Positions 33,118-40,663 of a stretch of 64,000 nt of DNA are shown here, one piece after another; within the stretch, counting starts at the first letter, position 1, and every line of letters starts with the position of its first letter. Under the pieces are notes generated by a model. The model worked only from the letters and a program-made list of their open reading frames with translations. It was not told where the DNA came from and did not search any database. This DNA is from Salipiger sp. H15 (GTDB taxonomy: Bacteria; Pseudomonadota; Alphaproteobacteria; Rhodobacterales; Rhodobacteraceae): the NCBI RefSeq assembly GCF_040409955.1, contig NZ_CP123384.1, positions 2,241,501-2,305,500 of the forward strand. Direction: 5' to 3'. A program made the translations under genes and the position numbers.

Positions 33118-34353
33118 TCAGCCGCCGATTTCCGCCAGCCGGGCAGTCAGGAAGCGCCGCTCGGGCTCCTGCCGGGCGAGCTTCAGCGCCGCTTCGTAGG
33201 AGGTCCGCGCCGGTCCCAGACGGCCCGCGCGGCGCAGCAGGTCGGCCTTGGCGGCATGGGCAAGGTGGTAGCCCCCCAGCAGGCCCGGCGCGAGCAGCGG
33301 CTCGATCAGCGCCAGCCCCGCATCCGGCCCGTCGCGCATCGCCACCGCCACGGCACGGTTGAGCGCGATCACCGGCGAGGGCTCGATGCGCAGCAGCGCG
33401 TCGTAGAGCCCCGCGATCTCGGCCCAGTCGGTCGCCCCGGGGGTGGGGGACTCGGCATGCAGCGCGGCGATGGCGGCCTGCAGCGCGTAGGAGCCGAAGC
33501 CGCGCGTCCCCAGCGCCCGCCGCACCAGCGCCGTGCCCTCGGCAATGGCCTCGCGGTCCCAGAGCGTGCGGTCCTGCGCCTCGAGCGGGACGAGATCGCC
33601 CGCCCCGGTGACCCGGGCGCGGCGGCGCGAGTCCTGCAGCAGCAGCAGCGCCAGCAGCCCCAGCACCTCGGGATCGGGGATCAGCTCGGCCAGCAGCCGG
33701 GCGAGGCGGATCGCCTCGGCGGTGAGGTCGGGGCGCAGGAGGTCGCTGCCCTGCGCGGCAAGGTGACCCTCGTTGAAGACGAGGTAGACGACCCGCAGCA
33801 CCCGTCCGAGCCGCGCCGGAAGCGCCTCCGTCTCGGGCACCTCGTAGGGGATGCGCGCGTCGCGGATCTTGGACTTGGCGCGCACGATGCGCTGCGCCAG
33901 CGTCGATGGCGCGACGAGGAAGGCGCGGGCGATGGCCTCGGTCGAGAGCCCGCAGATCTCGCGCAGGGTCAGCGCCACCGCCGCTTCCTCCGAGAGGCTC
34001 GGGTGGCAGCAGGTGAAGATCAGCCGCAGCCGGTCATCCTCCACCGCCTCGCGGTCCTCGGGGGGCATTGCGCCGTCGGGGATCTCTGCGGCGGCCTCGG
34101 CGGCCTCGCTCCACGGGGTCATCCGCCGGTCGCGCCGCAGCGCGTCGATGGCGCGGAAGCGCCCGGCCGAGACGAGCCATGCCACGGGGTTGCCCGGCAC
34201 GCCGTCGCGCGGCCAGCGTTGCGCGGCGGCGAGGAAGGCGCTCTGCAGCGCGTCCTCGGCAAGGTCGAAATCCCCCAGGAGCCGCACCAGCGTCGCGAAG
34301 ACGCGGCGGTTCTCGCGCCGGTAGAGGTCCTGGACTGGATCGGTTGGGGTCAC
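33118..34353 (-). CDS. ECF42-type RNA polymerase sigma factor, 411 aa
   Basis: ECF sigma factor with long C-terminal extension. Region sigma2 is at about residues 8-75 (RRENRRVFATLVRLLGDFDLAEDALQSAFLAAAQRWP, NPVAWLVSAGRFRAIDALRRDRR) and sigma4 at about 110-160 (AVALTLREICGLSTEAIARAFLVAPSTLAQRIVRAKSKIR). The remaining roughly 230 residues are helical, as in ECF42 (COG4941-like) factors, and may regulate the sigma in place of an anti-sigma. No anti-sigma gene is adjacent. The YciI/DGPF gene 116 bases downstream and the VOC/SRPBCC/DoxX genes match the usual ECF42 neighbourhood. The signal is unknown. Confidence 0.91.
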   Translation of the reverse strand: MTPTDPVQDLYRRENRRVFATLVRLLGDFDLAEDALQSAFLAAAQRWPRDGVPGNPVAWLVSAGRFRAIDALRRDRRMTPWSEAAEAAAEIPDGAMPPEDREAVEDDRLRLIFTCCHPSLSEEAAVALTLREICGLSTEAIARAFLVAPSTLAQRIVRAKSKIRDARIPYEVPETEALPARLGRVLRVVYLVFNEGHLAAQGSDLLRPDLTAEAIRLARLLAELIPDPEVLGLLALLLLQDSRRRARVTGAGDLVPLEAQDRTLWDREAIAEGTALVRRALGTRGFGSYALQAAIAALHAESPTPGATDWAEIAGLYDALLRIEPSPVIALNRAVAVAMRDGPDAGLALIEPLLAPGLLGGYHLAHAAKADLLRRAGRLGPARTSYEAALKLARQEPERRFLTARLAEIGG

Positions 34354-34492
34354 TTCTCGGCCGGGATGTCGCTGAGGGGTCGGCGGGTCTCGACCGGCAC
34401 TATGAAGGAGCGGCGCCGTCGCGCAACCCTTCGCTGCGGGACGGGCGCGGGGAGGGCAAGGGCCGGGTCCCGTAGGTCCCGGCCCCCGCGCG

Positions 34493-35866
34493 TCAGTCCT
34501 GCGGTACCAGCTTGCCGGGGTTCATGATGTTCTGCGGATCGAGCGCGCGCTTGATCTCGCCCATCACGTGCCAGCCCTGCCCGTGCTCTTCTTCCATGTA
34601 GGCCAGCTTGCCATGGCCGACGCCGTGCTCGCCGGTGCAGGTGCCGCCGAGGCGCAGGGCGCGCTCGGCCATGCGGTGCGACAGGCGCTTGGCCTCGGTC
34701 AGCTCCTCGGGCCTGTCGGGGTCGACCAGCAGGATGGCGTGGAAGTTGCCGTCGCCGACGTGGCCGAGGATCGGGCCGGGGATGGCGCTTTCGGCAATGT
34801 CGGCCTGCGTCTCCTCGACCGCCTGCGCAAGGCGCGAGATCGGAACGCAGATGTCGGTCACCACCGCCCGCGCGCCCTTGCGCGAGGCGAGGATGGCGTA
34901 ATAGCCGTTGTGGCGCAGCGCCCAGAGCGCGCGGCGCTCCTCCTCGCGGGCGGACCATTCGAACGGGCTGCCGCCGTTGTCGGCGACGATCTCGGCAAAG
35001 CGCTCGGCGTCCTGCTTGACGCTCTCGGGCGAGCCGTTGAACTCGACCAGCAGGTGCGGGCGCTCGGCCATGGTCATGCCCGAGTAGGCTGAGAAGGCGC
35101 GGGCGGTGGCGGCATCGACGAACTCGATCCGGGCCATGGGGATGCCCATCTGGATCGTCTCCATCACCGCGGTGACCGCGCTGCCCATGTCGGGAAAGGC
35201 GCAGATGCCCGCCGAGACCGCCTCGGGGATGCCATGCAGGCGCAGCGTGAGCTCGGTGACGAGGCCGAGCGTGCCCTCGGACCCGACGAAGAGCGCGGTG
35301 AGGTCATAGCCCGCCGCCGATTTGCGGGCGGGGGTGCCGGTCTCGATCGCACGGCCGTCGGCGAGCACGACCTTCAGCCCCAGCACGTTGTCGCGCATCG
35401 AGCCGTAGCGCACCGTGGTGGTGCCCGAGGCGCGGGTCATCGCCATGCCGCCGAGCGTGGCGTTCGCGCCGGGATCGACGGGGAAGAAGAGCCCGGTGGC
35501 GCGCAGCTCCTCGTTCAGCGCCTCGCGGGTGACGCCGGGCTGGATGGTCACGTCCATGTCGGCGGGGCGAATCTCCAGCACCTTGTTCATGCGGGTGAAA
35601 TCGACGACCACGCCGCCCTTCACCGCCTGTCCGTGGCCCTCGAGCGAGCTGCCCGCGCCCCAGCCGATCACCGGGCAGGCGTGCTCGGCGCAGATCTGCA
35701 CGATGCGCTGCACCTCCTCGGCGGTCTCCGGGTAGGCGACGCCGTCGGGCGGGGTGAGGGGGAAATAGGACTCGGAACGGCCATGCTGCTCCAGTTCGGA
35801 CTTGGAGCGGGTAAATCGTTCGCCTAGGAAGGCATCAAGAGCCTCCAGGGCTGCGGCGACGGGCAT
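34493..35866 (-). CDS. FAD-linked oxidase, D-lactate dehydrogenase (cytochrome)/GlcD-like, 457 aa
   Basis: VAO/GlcD-type flavoprotein oxidising a 2-hydroxy acid such as D-lactate or glycolate. FAD_binding_4 domain is seen from about residue 50: AEHACPVIGWGAGSSLEGHGQAVKGGVVVDFTRMNKVLEI; the C-terminal FAD-oxidase domain ends RLGGTCTGEHGVGHGKLAYM, where the His ligand sits. Length fits cytochrome-linked D-lactate dehydrogenases more than GlcD, which usually comes with GlcE/GlcF; neither is adjacent. Start at 35866. It lies on the minus strand, divergent from the ClC gene by 73 bases. Confidence 0.87.
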   Translation of the reverse strand: MPVAAALEALDAFLGERFTRSKSELEQHGRSESYFPLTPPDGVAYPETAEEVQRIVQICAEHACPVIGWGAGSSLEGHGQAVKGGVVVDFTRMNKVLEIRPADMDVTIQPGVTREALNEELRATGLFFPVDPGANATLGGMAMTRASGTTTVRYGSMRDNVLGLKVVLADGRAIETGTPARKSAAGYDLTALFVGSEGTLGLVTELTLRLHGIPEAVSAGICAFPDMGSAVTAVMETIQMGIPMARIEFVDAATARAFSAYSGMTMAERPHLLVEFNGSPESVKQDAERFAEIVADNGGSPFEWSAREEERRALWALRHNGYYAILASRKGARAVVTDICVPISRLAQAVEETQADIAESAIPGPILGHVGDGNFHAILLVDPDRPEELTEAKRLSHRMAERALRLGGTCTGEHGVGHGKLAYMEEEHGQGWHVMGEIKRALDPQNIMNPGKLVPQD

Positions 35867-35939
35867 TGAGAAACCTCCGTGGAAAATCGGGGTGACCTTA
35901 TCCCCGCCACGCGCCCTGCGAAAGCCATGGGACCGAGGA

Positions 35940-37616
35940 ATGCCGTACCAGTTAGCCGATCAGTGGCGCGAGACACGCGCGCTTTGCAGCCGTGGATGGG
36001 ACACGCTGCGCCACAAGGGGCCGGGGCAGGTCACCTTCTGGGTGATCGCGCTTCTGGTCGGGGCCGCCGCGGGCTTTGCCGCGCTGGTCTTCCGCGTCGC
36101 CATCCACCGGCTGCAGGCCTTCGTCTACGGCACCGAGGACGTGAACCTGCTGCACAGTTTCGCGCAGACGCTGCCGTGGTTCTACGTGCTGCTGATCCCG
36201 GCGGCGGGCGGTGCGGTGGTGGGCATCATCCTGCAGATGTTCACCCCCGACGGGCGGGTGCGCAGCGTCTCGGACGTGATCGAGGGCGCCGCGCTGAACG
36301 ACGGGCGGGTCGAGAAGAAGGCGGGCATCGCGTCGGCGCTCTGCTCGTGGATCACCCTCTCGACCGGCGGCTCGACGGGGCGCGAGGGGCCGGTGGTGCA
36401 TATCGCCGCGATGATCTCGTCGTCGGTGTCGAACCTGCTGCGCGTCGACGGCATCACCGGGCGCGACCTCCTGGGCTGCGCCGTGGCGGCGGCGGTCTCG
36501 GCCAGCTTCAACGCGCCCATCGCCGGGGCGCTCTTCGGGCTCGAGGTGGTGCTGCGCCACTTCGCCTTCCACGCCTTCGCGCCGATCGTGGTGGCCAGCG
36601 CCGCGGGCACGGTGATCAACCGGCTCTACTTCGGCGACGTGACCGAGTTCGTGCTGCCCGGCACCACCACGGTGCAGTTCTACCTCGAACTGCCGGCCTT
36701 CTTCCTCATGGGCCTCGTCTGCGGGCTGGTGGCGGTGCTGATGATGAAGGCGCTGTTCTGGTCCGACGCGCTCGGCACCTCGGTGCAGAACCGGCTCGGC
36801 CTGCCGCACTGGCTGCGCCCGGCGGTGGCGGGGCTGCTGCTCGGGGCCATCGCCATCGCCTTCCCGCACATCATCGGCGTCGGCTACGAGACCACCTCGC
36901 GCGCGCTCTCGGGGCAGCTGACGCTCAGCCAGGCCTTCCTCTTCGCGGCGGTGAAGGTGGCGGCGGTGTCGATCACCATGGCGGGGCGGATGGGCGGCGG
37001 GGTGTTCTCGCCCTCGCTGATGGTCGGGGCGCTGACTGGGCTCACCTTCGGCCATATCGCCACGGGCCTCTTCCCCGAGCAGAGCTCGGTCTTCACGCTC
37101 TACGCGCTGGCGGGCATGGGGGCGGTGGCGGCGGCGGTGCTGGGCGCGCCGATCTCGACCACGCTCATCGTCTTCGAACTCACGGGCGACTGGCAGACCG
37201 GGCTCGCGGTGATGGTCTCGGTGTCGATGTCCACGGCGCTGGCCTCGCGCCTCGTCGACCGCAGCTTCTTCCTGTCGCAGCTCGAGAAGCGCAACGTCCA
37301 CCTTGCCGCCGGTCCGCAGGCCTACCTGCTGGCAATGTTCCGGGTGCAGGGGGTGATGCGCAAGCCGACCGACGAGGGCGCGGCGGACGAGGAAGCCTGC
37401 CTGCGGATGATCGAGCAGGGGCTCTTCCTGAACGCCCACGCGACGCTCGAGGCGGCGCTGCCGCTCTTCGACAGGTCCGGCGTCGCCTACCTGCCGGTGG
37501 TCACGCGCGCCGGCCCCGACGACGCGCCGGTGCTGCAGGGCGCGCTCTTCCACGTCGACGCGCTCAAGGCCTACAACCGCGCGCTGGCGGCCACGGCCGA
37601 GGAAGAGCACAGCTAG
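35940..37616 (+). CDS. ClC-family chloride channel/transporter, 558 aa
   Basis: Membrane protein of the ClC family (channel or Cl-/H+ or F- exchanger). Signatures: STGGSTGREGPVVH, which carries the gating Glu in GREGP, and GGGVFSPSLMVGA, the GxFxP motif. The usual first filter GSGIPE is replaced by VRSVSDVIEGA. Ten or more hydrophobic helices, then a C-terminal soluble part resembling one CBS domain (from about residue 465, ACLRMIEQGLFLNAHATLEAALPLFDRSGVAYLPVV). ATG 35940 chosen; ribosome site is poor. The missing GSGIPE leaves transport type uncertain. Confidence 0.85.
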   Translation: MPYQLADQWRETRALCSRGWDTLRHKGPGQVTFWVIALLVGAAAGFAALVFRVAIHRLQAFVYGTEDVNLLHSFAQTLPWFYVLLIPAAGGAVVGIILQMFTPDGRVRSVSDVIEGAALNDGRVEKKAGIASALCSWITLSTGGSTGREGPVVHIAAMISSSVSNLLRVDGITGRDLLGCAVAAAVSASFNAPIAGALFGLEVVLRHFAFHAFAPIVVASAAGTVINRLYFGDVTEFVLPGTTTVQFYLELPAFFLMGLVCGLVAVLMMKALFWSDALGTSVQNRLGLPHWLRPAVAGLLLGAIAIAFPHIIGVGYETTSRALSGQLTLSQAFLFAAVKVAAVSITMAGRMGGGVFSPSLMVGALTGLTFGHIATGLFPEQSSVFTLYALAGMGAVAAAVLGAPISTTLIVFELTGDWQTGLAVMVSVSMSTALASRLVDRSFFLSQLEKRNVHLAAGPQAYLLAMFRVQGVMRKPTDEGAADEEACLRMIEQGLFLNAHATLEAALPLFDRSGVAYLPVVTRAGPDDAPVLQGALFHVDALKAYNRALAATAEEEHS

Positions 37617-37722
37617 ACCGCGAAATTTTCCTGTTCCCGAAGCGCGGCGATTCGCGGTTCACTGGAGCCATTGTCTCCGGGCGAAATTTCGTCGCCCGGC
37701 TTTTGCGGGTCGGATGTGTTTC

Positions 37723-38541
37723 ATGAAAGTCATTTGGGCGCTCGTCCGGGCGATCTTCGTGGCGCTGTTCGCGCTGTCGGTCCTTCTCAACATGGCTGTC
37801 CTCGGCGGCGGGGCGCTGGCCTCGCTGGGCGGCGCGCTGCTCGATCACCTGCCCGGGCTGACCAACCCCGCCGCGGCGCTCGAGCGGGAGAGGCAGGCGA
37901 GCCGCGCGCTGGACGACAAGCTGCGCGGGCTCGCGGCGGAGATCGAGGTGGAGCGCGGCAGGACCGGCACGCTCGAGACGCGCCTGCAGAAGACCGGCAA
38001 GGAGCTGGTCGACGCGCAGAACCGGGGCCGGCTGCTTGAGCAGTCCACCGTCGCGCTGCGTGCCGAGCGGGCGGCAGCGGCCAAGGCGGTGGGCGAGGCC
38101 AGCGCGCGCATCTCGCGCCGCGCCGTCGCCACGGCCTCGCGCGAGACCGCCGCCATGTTCGGCGAGGCCATCCCCTATTTCGGCGCGGCGGTGATCGTCG
38201 GCAGCACGGCGCTCGAGCTGAACGACCTCTGCGAGACGCTGAAGGACATGGACGCGATCCGCCGGGCGGTGGCGCTCGATGTTGCGGAAAGCGCGGCGAC
38301 GGCCACGGTCTGCGCCGTTGAGGTGCCGACGCGCGAGGCGCTCTGGACGCAGGTGAAGGTCGCGCCGGGCGAGGCCTGGGGGATGGCGGGCGCGGTACTG
38401 GACGGCATCCCCGAGATCGAGCTGCCGAGCATCGACTGGGTCCTGCACCTGCTCCCCGACAGCTGGCCGTGGAGCGAGGCGCCCTCCGATGCCCTTGCCG
38501 ATACCCATGCCGAGGCGCCGGAGCAGGCGACGGAGGACTGA
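37723..38541 (+). CDS. Membrane-anchored coiled-coil protein, 272 aa, unknown function
   Basis: One N-terminal membrane segment (about residues 5-32, IWALVRAIFVALFALSVLLNMAVLGGGALASLGG). Residues about 45-130 form a coiled coil rich in Glu, Arg, Ala and Leu (ERERQASRALDDKLRGLAAEIEVERGRTGTLETRLQKTGKELV). A more hydrophobic, cysteine-containing C-domain follows (about 130-260). No family recognised. ATG at 37723 gives MKVIWAL; an ATG 9 bases earlier is possible. It is isolated, ending before a strong hairpin shared with the convergent ohr gene. Confidence 0.7.
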   Translation: MKVIWALVRAIFVALFALSVLLNMAVLGGGALASLGGALLDHLPGLTNPAAALERERQASRALDDKLRGLAAEIEVERGRTGTLETRLQKTGKELVDAQNRGRLLEQSTVALRAERAAAAKAVGEASARISRRAVATASRETAAMFGEAIPYFGAAVIVGSTALELNDLCETLKDMDAIRRAVALDVAESAATATVCAVEVPTREALWTQVKVAPGEAWGMAGAVLDGIPEIELPSIDWVLHLLPDSWPWSEAPSDALADTHAEAPEQATED

Positions 38542-38550
38542 GCCGCGCCG

Positions 38551-38582
38551 CCATGGTCCGGAGAAGGATCTCCGGGCCATGG
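38551..38582. terminator. Bidirectional hairpin between the coiled-coil gene and ohr
   Basis: CCATGG-t-CCGGAGA (38551-38564) pairs with TCTCCGG-g-CCATGG (38569-38582) over 13 bases with one T/G mismatch and an AGGA loop. It lies between two convergent genes. There is no T run, so it may work mainly as a 3' end stabiliser. Confidence 0.6.
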
Positions 38583-38598
38583 GCTGACGCGGCGGGCC

Positions 38599-39027
38599 TC
38601 AGGCCAGTTCGAGCGCCACCTCGATATTGCCGCGGGTGGCGTTGGAATAGGGGCAGACCTCGTGGGCGCGGGCGAGGATTGCCTCGGCCACGTCGCGCGC
38701 GAGCCCCGGCATCTTGGCGACCAGCTTCACCGTCAGGCCAAAGCCGCCCTCGGCGCGCGCACCGATGCCCACATGCGCGTCCACCGTCGTCTCGGCGGGC
38801 ATGGTGCCCAGCTTCTCGGCCTGCGCGACGAAGCGCATGGCGCTGAGGAAGCAGGCGGCATAGCCCATGGCGAAAAGCTCTTCGGGGTTGTGCCCCTTGC
38901 CCGAGCCGCCCAGTTCCTTCGGGCTGTTCATCGTCACGGTCAGCATGCCCGAGGCAAGCTTGGTCACGCCGTCACGGCCGCCGCCGGAGGCCTGCGCCTC
39001 GGTCCAGTATTTCACGTCGAGGGACAT
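38599..39027 (-). CDS. ohr: Organic hydroperoxide resistance protein Ohr, 142 aa
   Basis: Thiol peroxidase for lipid and organic hydroperoxides. The redox pair is Cys59 (YAACFLSAMR) and Cys125 (HEVCPYSNATRGN), as in Ohr/OsmC; Arg residues near the first Cys complete the site. Length is normal. It starts at 39027 and is divergent from the OhrR-type gene, 103 bases away, with operator-like palindromes between. In proteobacteria Ohr is induced by organic peroxide and repressed by OhrR; here the same is expected. Confidence 0.95.
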   Translation of the reverse strand: MSLDVKYWTEAQASGGGRDGVTKLASGMLTVTMNSPKELGGSGKGHNPEELFAMGYAACFLSAMRFVAQAEKLGTMPAETTVDAHVGIGARAEGGFGLTVKLVAKMPGLARDVAEAILARAHEVCPYSNATRGNIEVALELA

Positions 39028-39051
39028 GGGAGATTCCTTCGTTGGCGATTG

Positions 39052-39065
39052 TATCGTACACGATA
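39052..39065. promoter_or_regulatory. OhrR operator, copy 1
   Basis: TATCGT-AC-ACGATA is a perfect 14-base palindrome (39052-39065), 25 bases upstream of the ohr start (39027). Operator for OhrR inferred from position and from the related copy at 39106. Confidence 0.75.
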
Positions 39066-39105
39066 GATATTCCTCCGGCGCGTGAAGTCAATCGCTTGTG
39101 AAAGG

Positions 39106-39117
39106 ATCGCGCACGAT
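39106..39117. promoter_or_regulatory. OhrR operator, copy 2
   Basis: ATCGCGCACGAT at 39106-39117 shares 10 of 12 positions with the centre of copy 1 (ATCGTACACGAT). It lies 14 bases before the ohrR start at 39131 and may mediate autorepression. Confidence 0.6.
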
Positions 39118-39130
39118 TTATATTCCCGGC

Positions 39131-39604
39131 ATGACCCGGACCGACAACATTTCTGATCCGCTGACCGCTGCCCCGCAGGTGCTTTCGCCGCAGGACATGG
39201 TGTGTTTCTCGCTCTATTCGGCGGTGCACGCGATGAGCCAGGCCTACCGGCCGCATCTCGAGAAGCTGGGCCTCACCTATCCGCAGTACCTGGTGATGAG
39301 CGCGCTCTGGTCGGCCACGGAGCCGCCGACCGTGGGGATGCTCTCGCGCCAGCTGCAGCTCGAATCGAGCACGCTGACCCCGCTCCTGAAGCGGCTCGAG
39401 GCGACCGGGCTGCTGACCCGCCGCCGCGACGCCGAGGACGAGCGGCAGGTGCGCATCGCGCTCACCGCGGCGGGGCAGGAGATGCAGGCACGCACCGGCC
39501 ACATCGCCGGCTGCATCGCCGCGCAGAGCGGCATGGGCGTGGAGGAGCTGCTGGCGCTGCGCGATCAGGTCACCCGGCTGCGCGACAACCTGCGCAAGGG
39601 CTAG
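39131..39604 (+). CDS. ohrR: OhrR-type MarR-family repressor, 157 aa
   Basis: MarR-family winged helix repressor. The peroxide-sensing Cys is Cys25 in QDMVCFSLYSAVHAM, the usual OhrR position. HTH region: PPTVGMLSRQLQLESSTLTPLLKRLEATGLLTRRRDAEDERQVRIALT. A second Cys lies at about residue 130 (GHIAGCIAAQSG), so a two-Cys mechanism is possible. The ATG at 39131 gives MTRTDNISDP; upstream ATG codons in frame overlap the operator. It is divergent from ohr with two palindromes between. Confidence 0.92.
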   Translation: MTRTDNISDPLTAAPQVLSPQDMVCFSLYSAVHAMSQAYRPHLEKLGLTYPQYLVMSALWSATEPPTVGMLSRQLQLESSTLTPLLKRLEATGLLTRRRDAEDERQVRIALTAAGQEMQARTGHIAGCIAAQSGMGVEELLALRDQVTRLRDNLRKG

Positions 39605-39650
39605 CGCGCGCGGCGGAAGGGGCTTCGCTGCCGAAGACCCGGGCGGAAGG

Positions 39651-40064
39651 TCAGTCCCGCAAGGCGGCGACGGCGCGGATCTCGACCTTGAGTTCCGGCC
39701 GGCTGAGCCCGGATATCCCGATGATCGACCACGCCGGGTAGGGGCTCCGGATGAACCGCTGCTTGACCTCGACAAACTCGGCGAGCGTCGTCTCGATGTC
39801 GACGTGGTAACTGGTGACATCCACGAGGTCCCGGAAATCCAGCCCGGCGAGCCGCAGCAGTTCCCCGATCCGCTTCAGCGCCCATTCGGTCTGTTCGGCA
39901 ACCCCGTCCGCGGCGCTGCCATCCGGCCGCGCACCGACCCGCCCGGAGATGAAGAGGAAGCCCTTCGACTTGATGGCGGGTGAGAACCCGTATTTCTCGA
40001 AGGCGGCGCGGTAGCCGTCGAACATCGCGTTGCCCGGCGGAATCTGCAGAACTTCCGAGGTCAT
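39651..40064 (-). CDS. RidA-family protein, 137 aa
   Basis: RidA/YjgF/UK114-type protein. Members often deaminate reactive enamines or imines, but members with this longer N-terminus vary. Family patterns: FEKYGFSPAIKSKGFLFISGRVG, TEWALKRIGELLRLAGLDFRDLVDVTSYHVD and AWSIIGISGLSRPELKVEIRAVA. The Arg usually at the substrate carboxylate is in EIRAVAAL near the end. ATG at 40064 (MTSEVLQIPPGN). It is convergent with ohrR (stops 46 bases apart), and no obvious partner is nearby. Confidence 0.88.
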   Translation of the reverse strand: MTSEVLQIPPGNAMFDGYRAAFEKYGFSPAIKSKGFLFISGRVGARPDGSAADGVAEQTEWALKRIGELLRLAGLDFRDLVDVTSYHVDIETTLAEFVEVKQRFIRSPYPAWSIIGISGLSRPELKVEIRAVAALRD

Positions 40065-40213
40065 GAGCCTCTCCTCTCGTGGTCCTTGCGATGTCTTGGG
40101 GAAGCGCGCCAGACTGCTCCGAATCCGCCCCGCGCAAGGCCCCGGGGTCCGGTGAGCCGATCTCGGAACGCCGCCACCCGCGCCTCGCGGTCAGCGGGTG
40201 CGCAATTTGGCAA

Positions 40214-40239
40214 GGGGCCGGTCCCCGCGGACCGGCCCC
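40214..40239 (-). terminator. Terminator of the DUF427 gene
   Basis: GGGGCCGGTCC (40214-40224) pairs with GGACCGGCCCC (40229-40239), an 11-bp perfect stem with a 4-base loop. It lies 22 bases after the DUF427 stop (minus strand). T run is short (TT). Confidence 0.75.
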
Positions 40240-40261
40240 TCTATCTGCACTAAGCTGAGGC

Positions 40262-40609
40262 TCAGACCTGTTCCACCGCCACGCCGTCCTGCAGGTCGAA
40301 GGCGAGGTAGCCCTTGATCCCGGCCGCCTCGGGCTTGGGGTCCATGTAGGAAAACACCGCGTTGGCATAGGTGCGGCTCTTCGAGGCGATGTGGTAGTGC
40401 TCCGCGTCGCCGAGCGCCGCGCTGGTGCTGCGGTAGGCGCTCGGCTCGAGGAAGGCCATGGCCACGTCCTCGCGCGGGAAGTAGATGGTCAGGGGCTTCT
40501 CGCCCTCGGTCAGTTCCAGCGCGCGGCTGCTTTCCCCGAGCACCGCACCGCCGGCGCGGATGACCCAGGTGCCCGTGGCCGGGCGGACGGCAATCTGTTT
40601 CAACATCAT
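40262..40609 (-). CDS. DUF427-family protein, 115 aa
   Basis: A small beta-rich protein of the DUF427 family (patterns GTWVIRAGGAVLGESSRALEL, KPLTIYFPREDVAMAFLEPSAYRSTSAALGDAEHYHI, AVFSYMDPKPEAAGIKGYLAFDLQDGVAVEQV). Its biochemical role is unknown; no signal peptide, metal or nucleotide motif. GGGAG lies 4 bases before the ATG at 40609 and 7 before an adjacent ATG at 40606, so the start is ambiguous by one residue. It is on the minus strand, 54 bases downstream of the aminopeptidase gene. Confidence 0.9.
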   Translation of the reverse strand: MMLKQIAVRPATGTWVIRAGGAVLGESSRALELTEGEKPLTIYFPREDVAMAFLEPSAYRSTSAALGDAEHYHIASKSRTYANAVFSYMDPKPEAAGIKGYLAFDLQDGVAVEQV

Positions 40610-40663
40610 GTCACTCCCCGTTGTCCGCCCATGTTATACCGGAGCCTTGCGGGCAGTCCTGTG

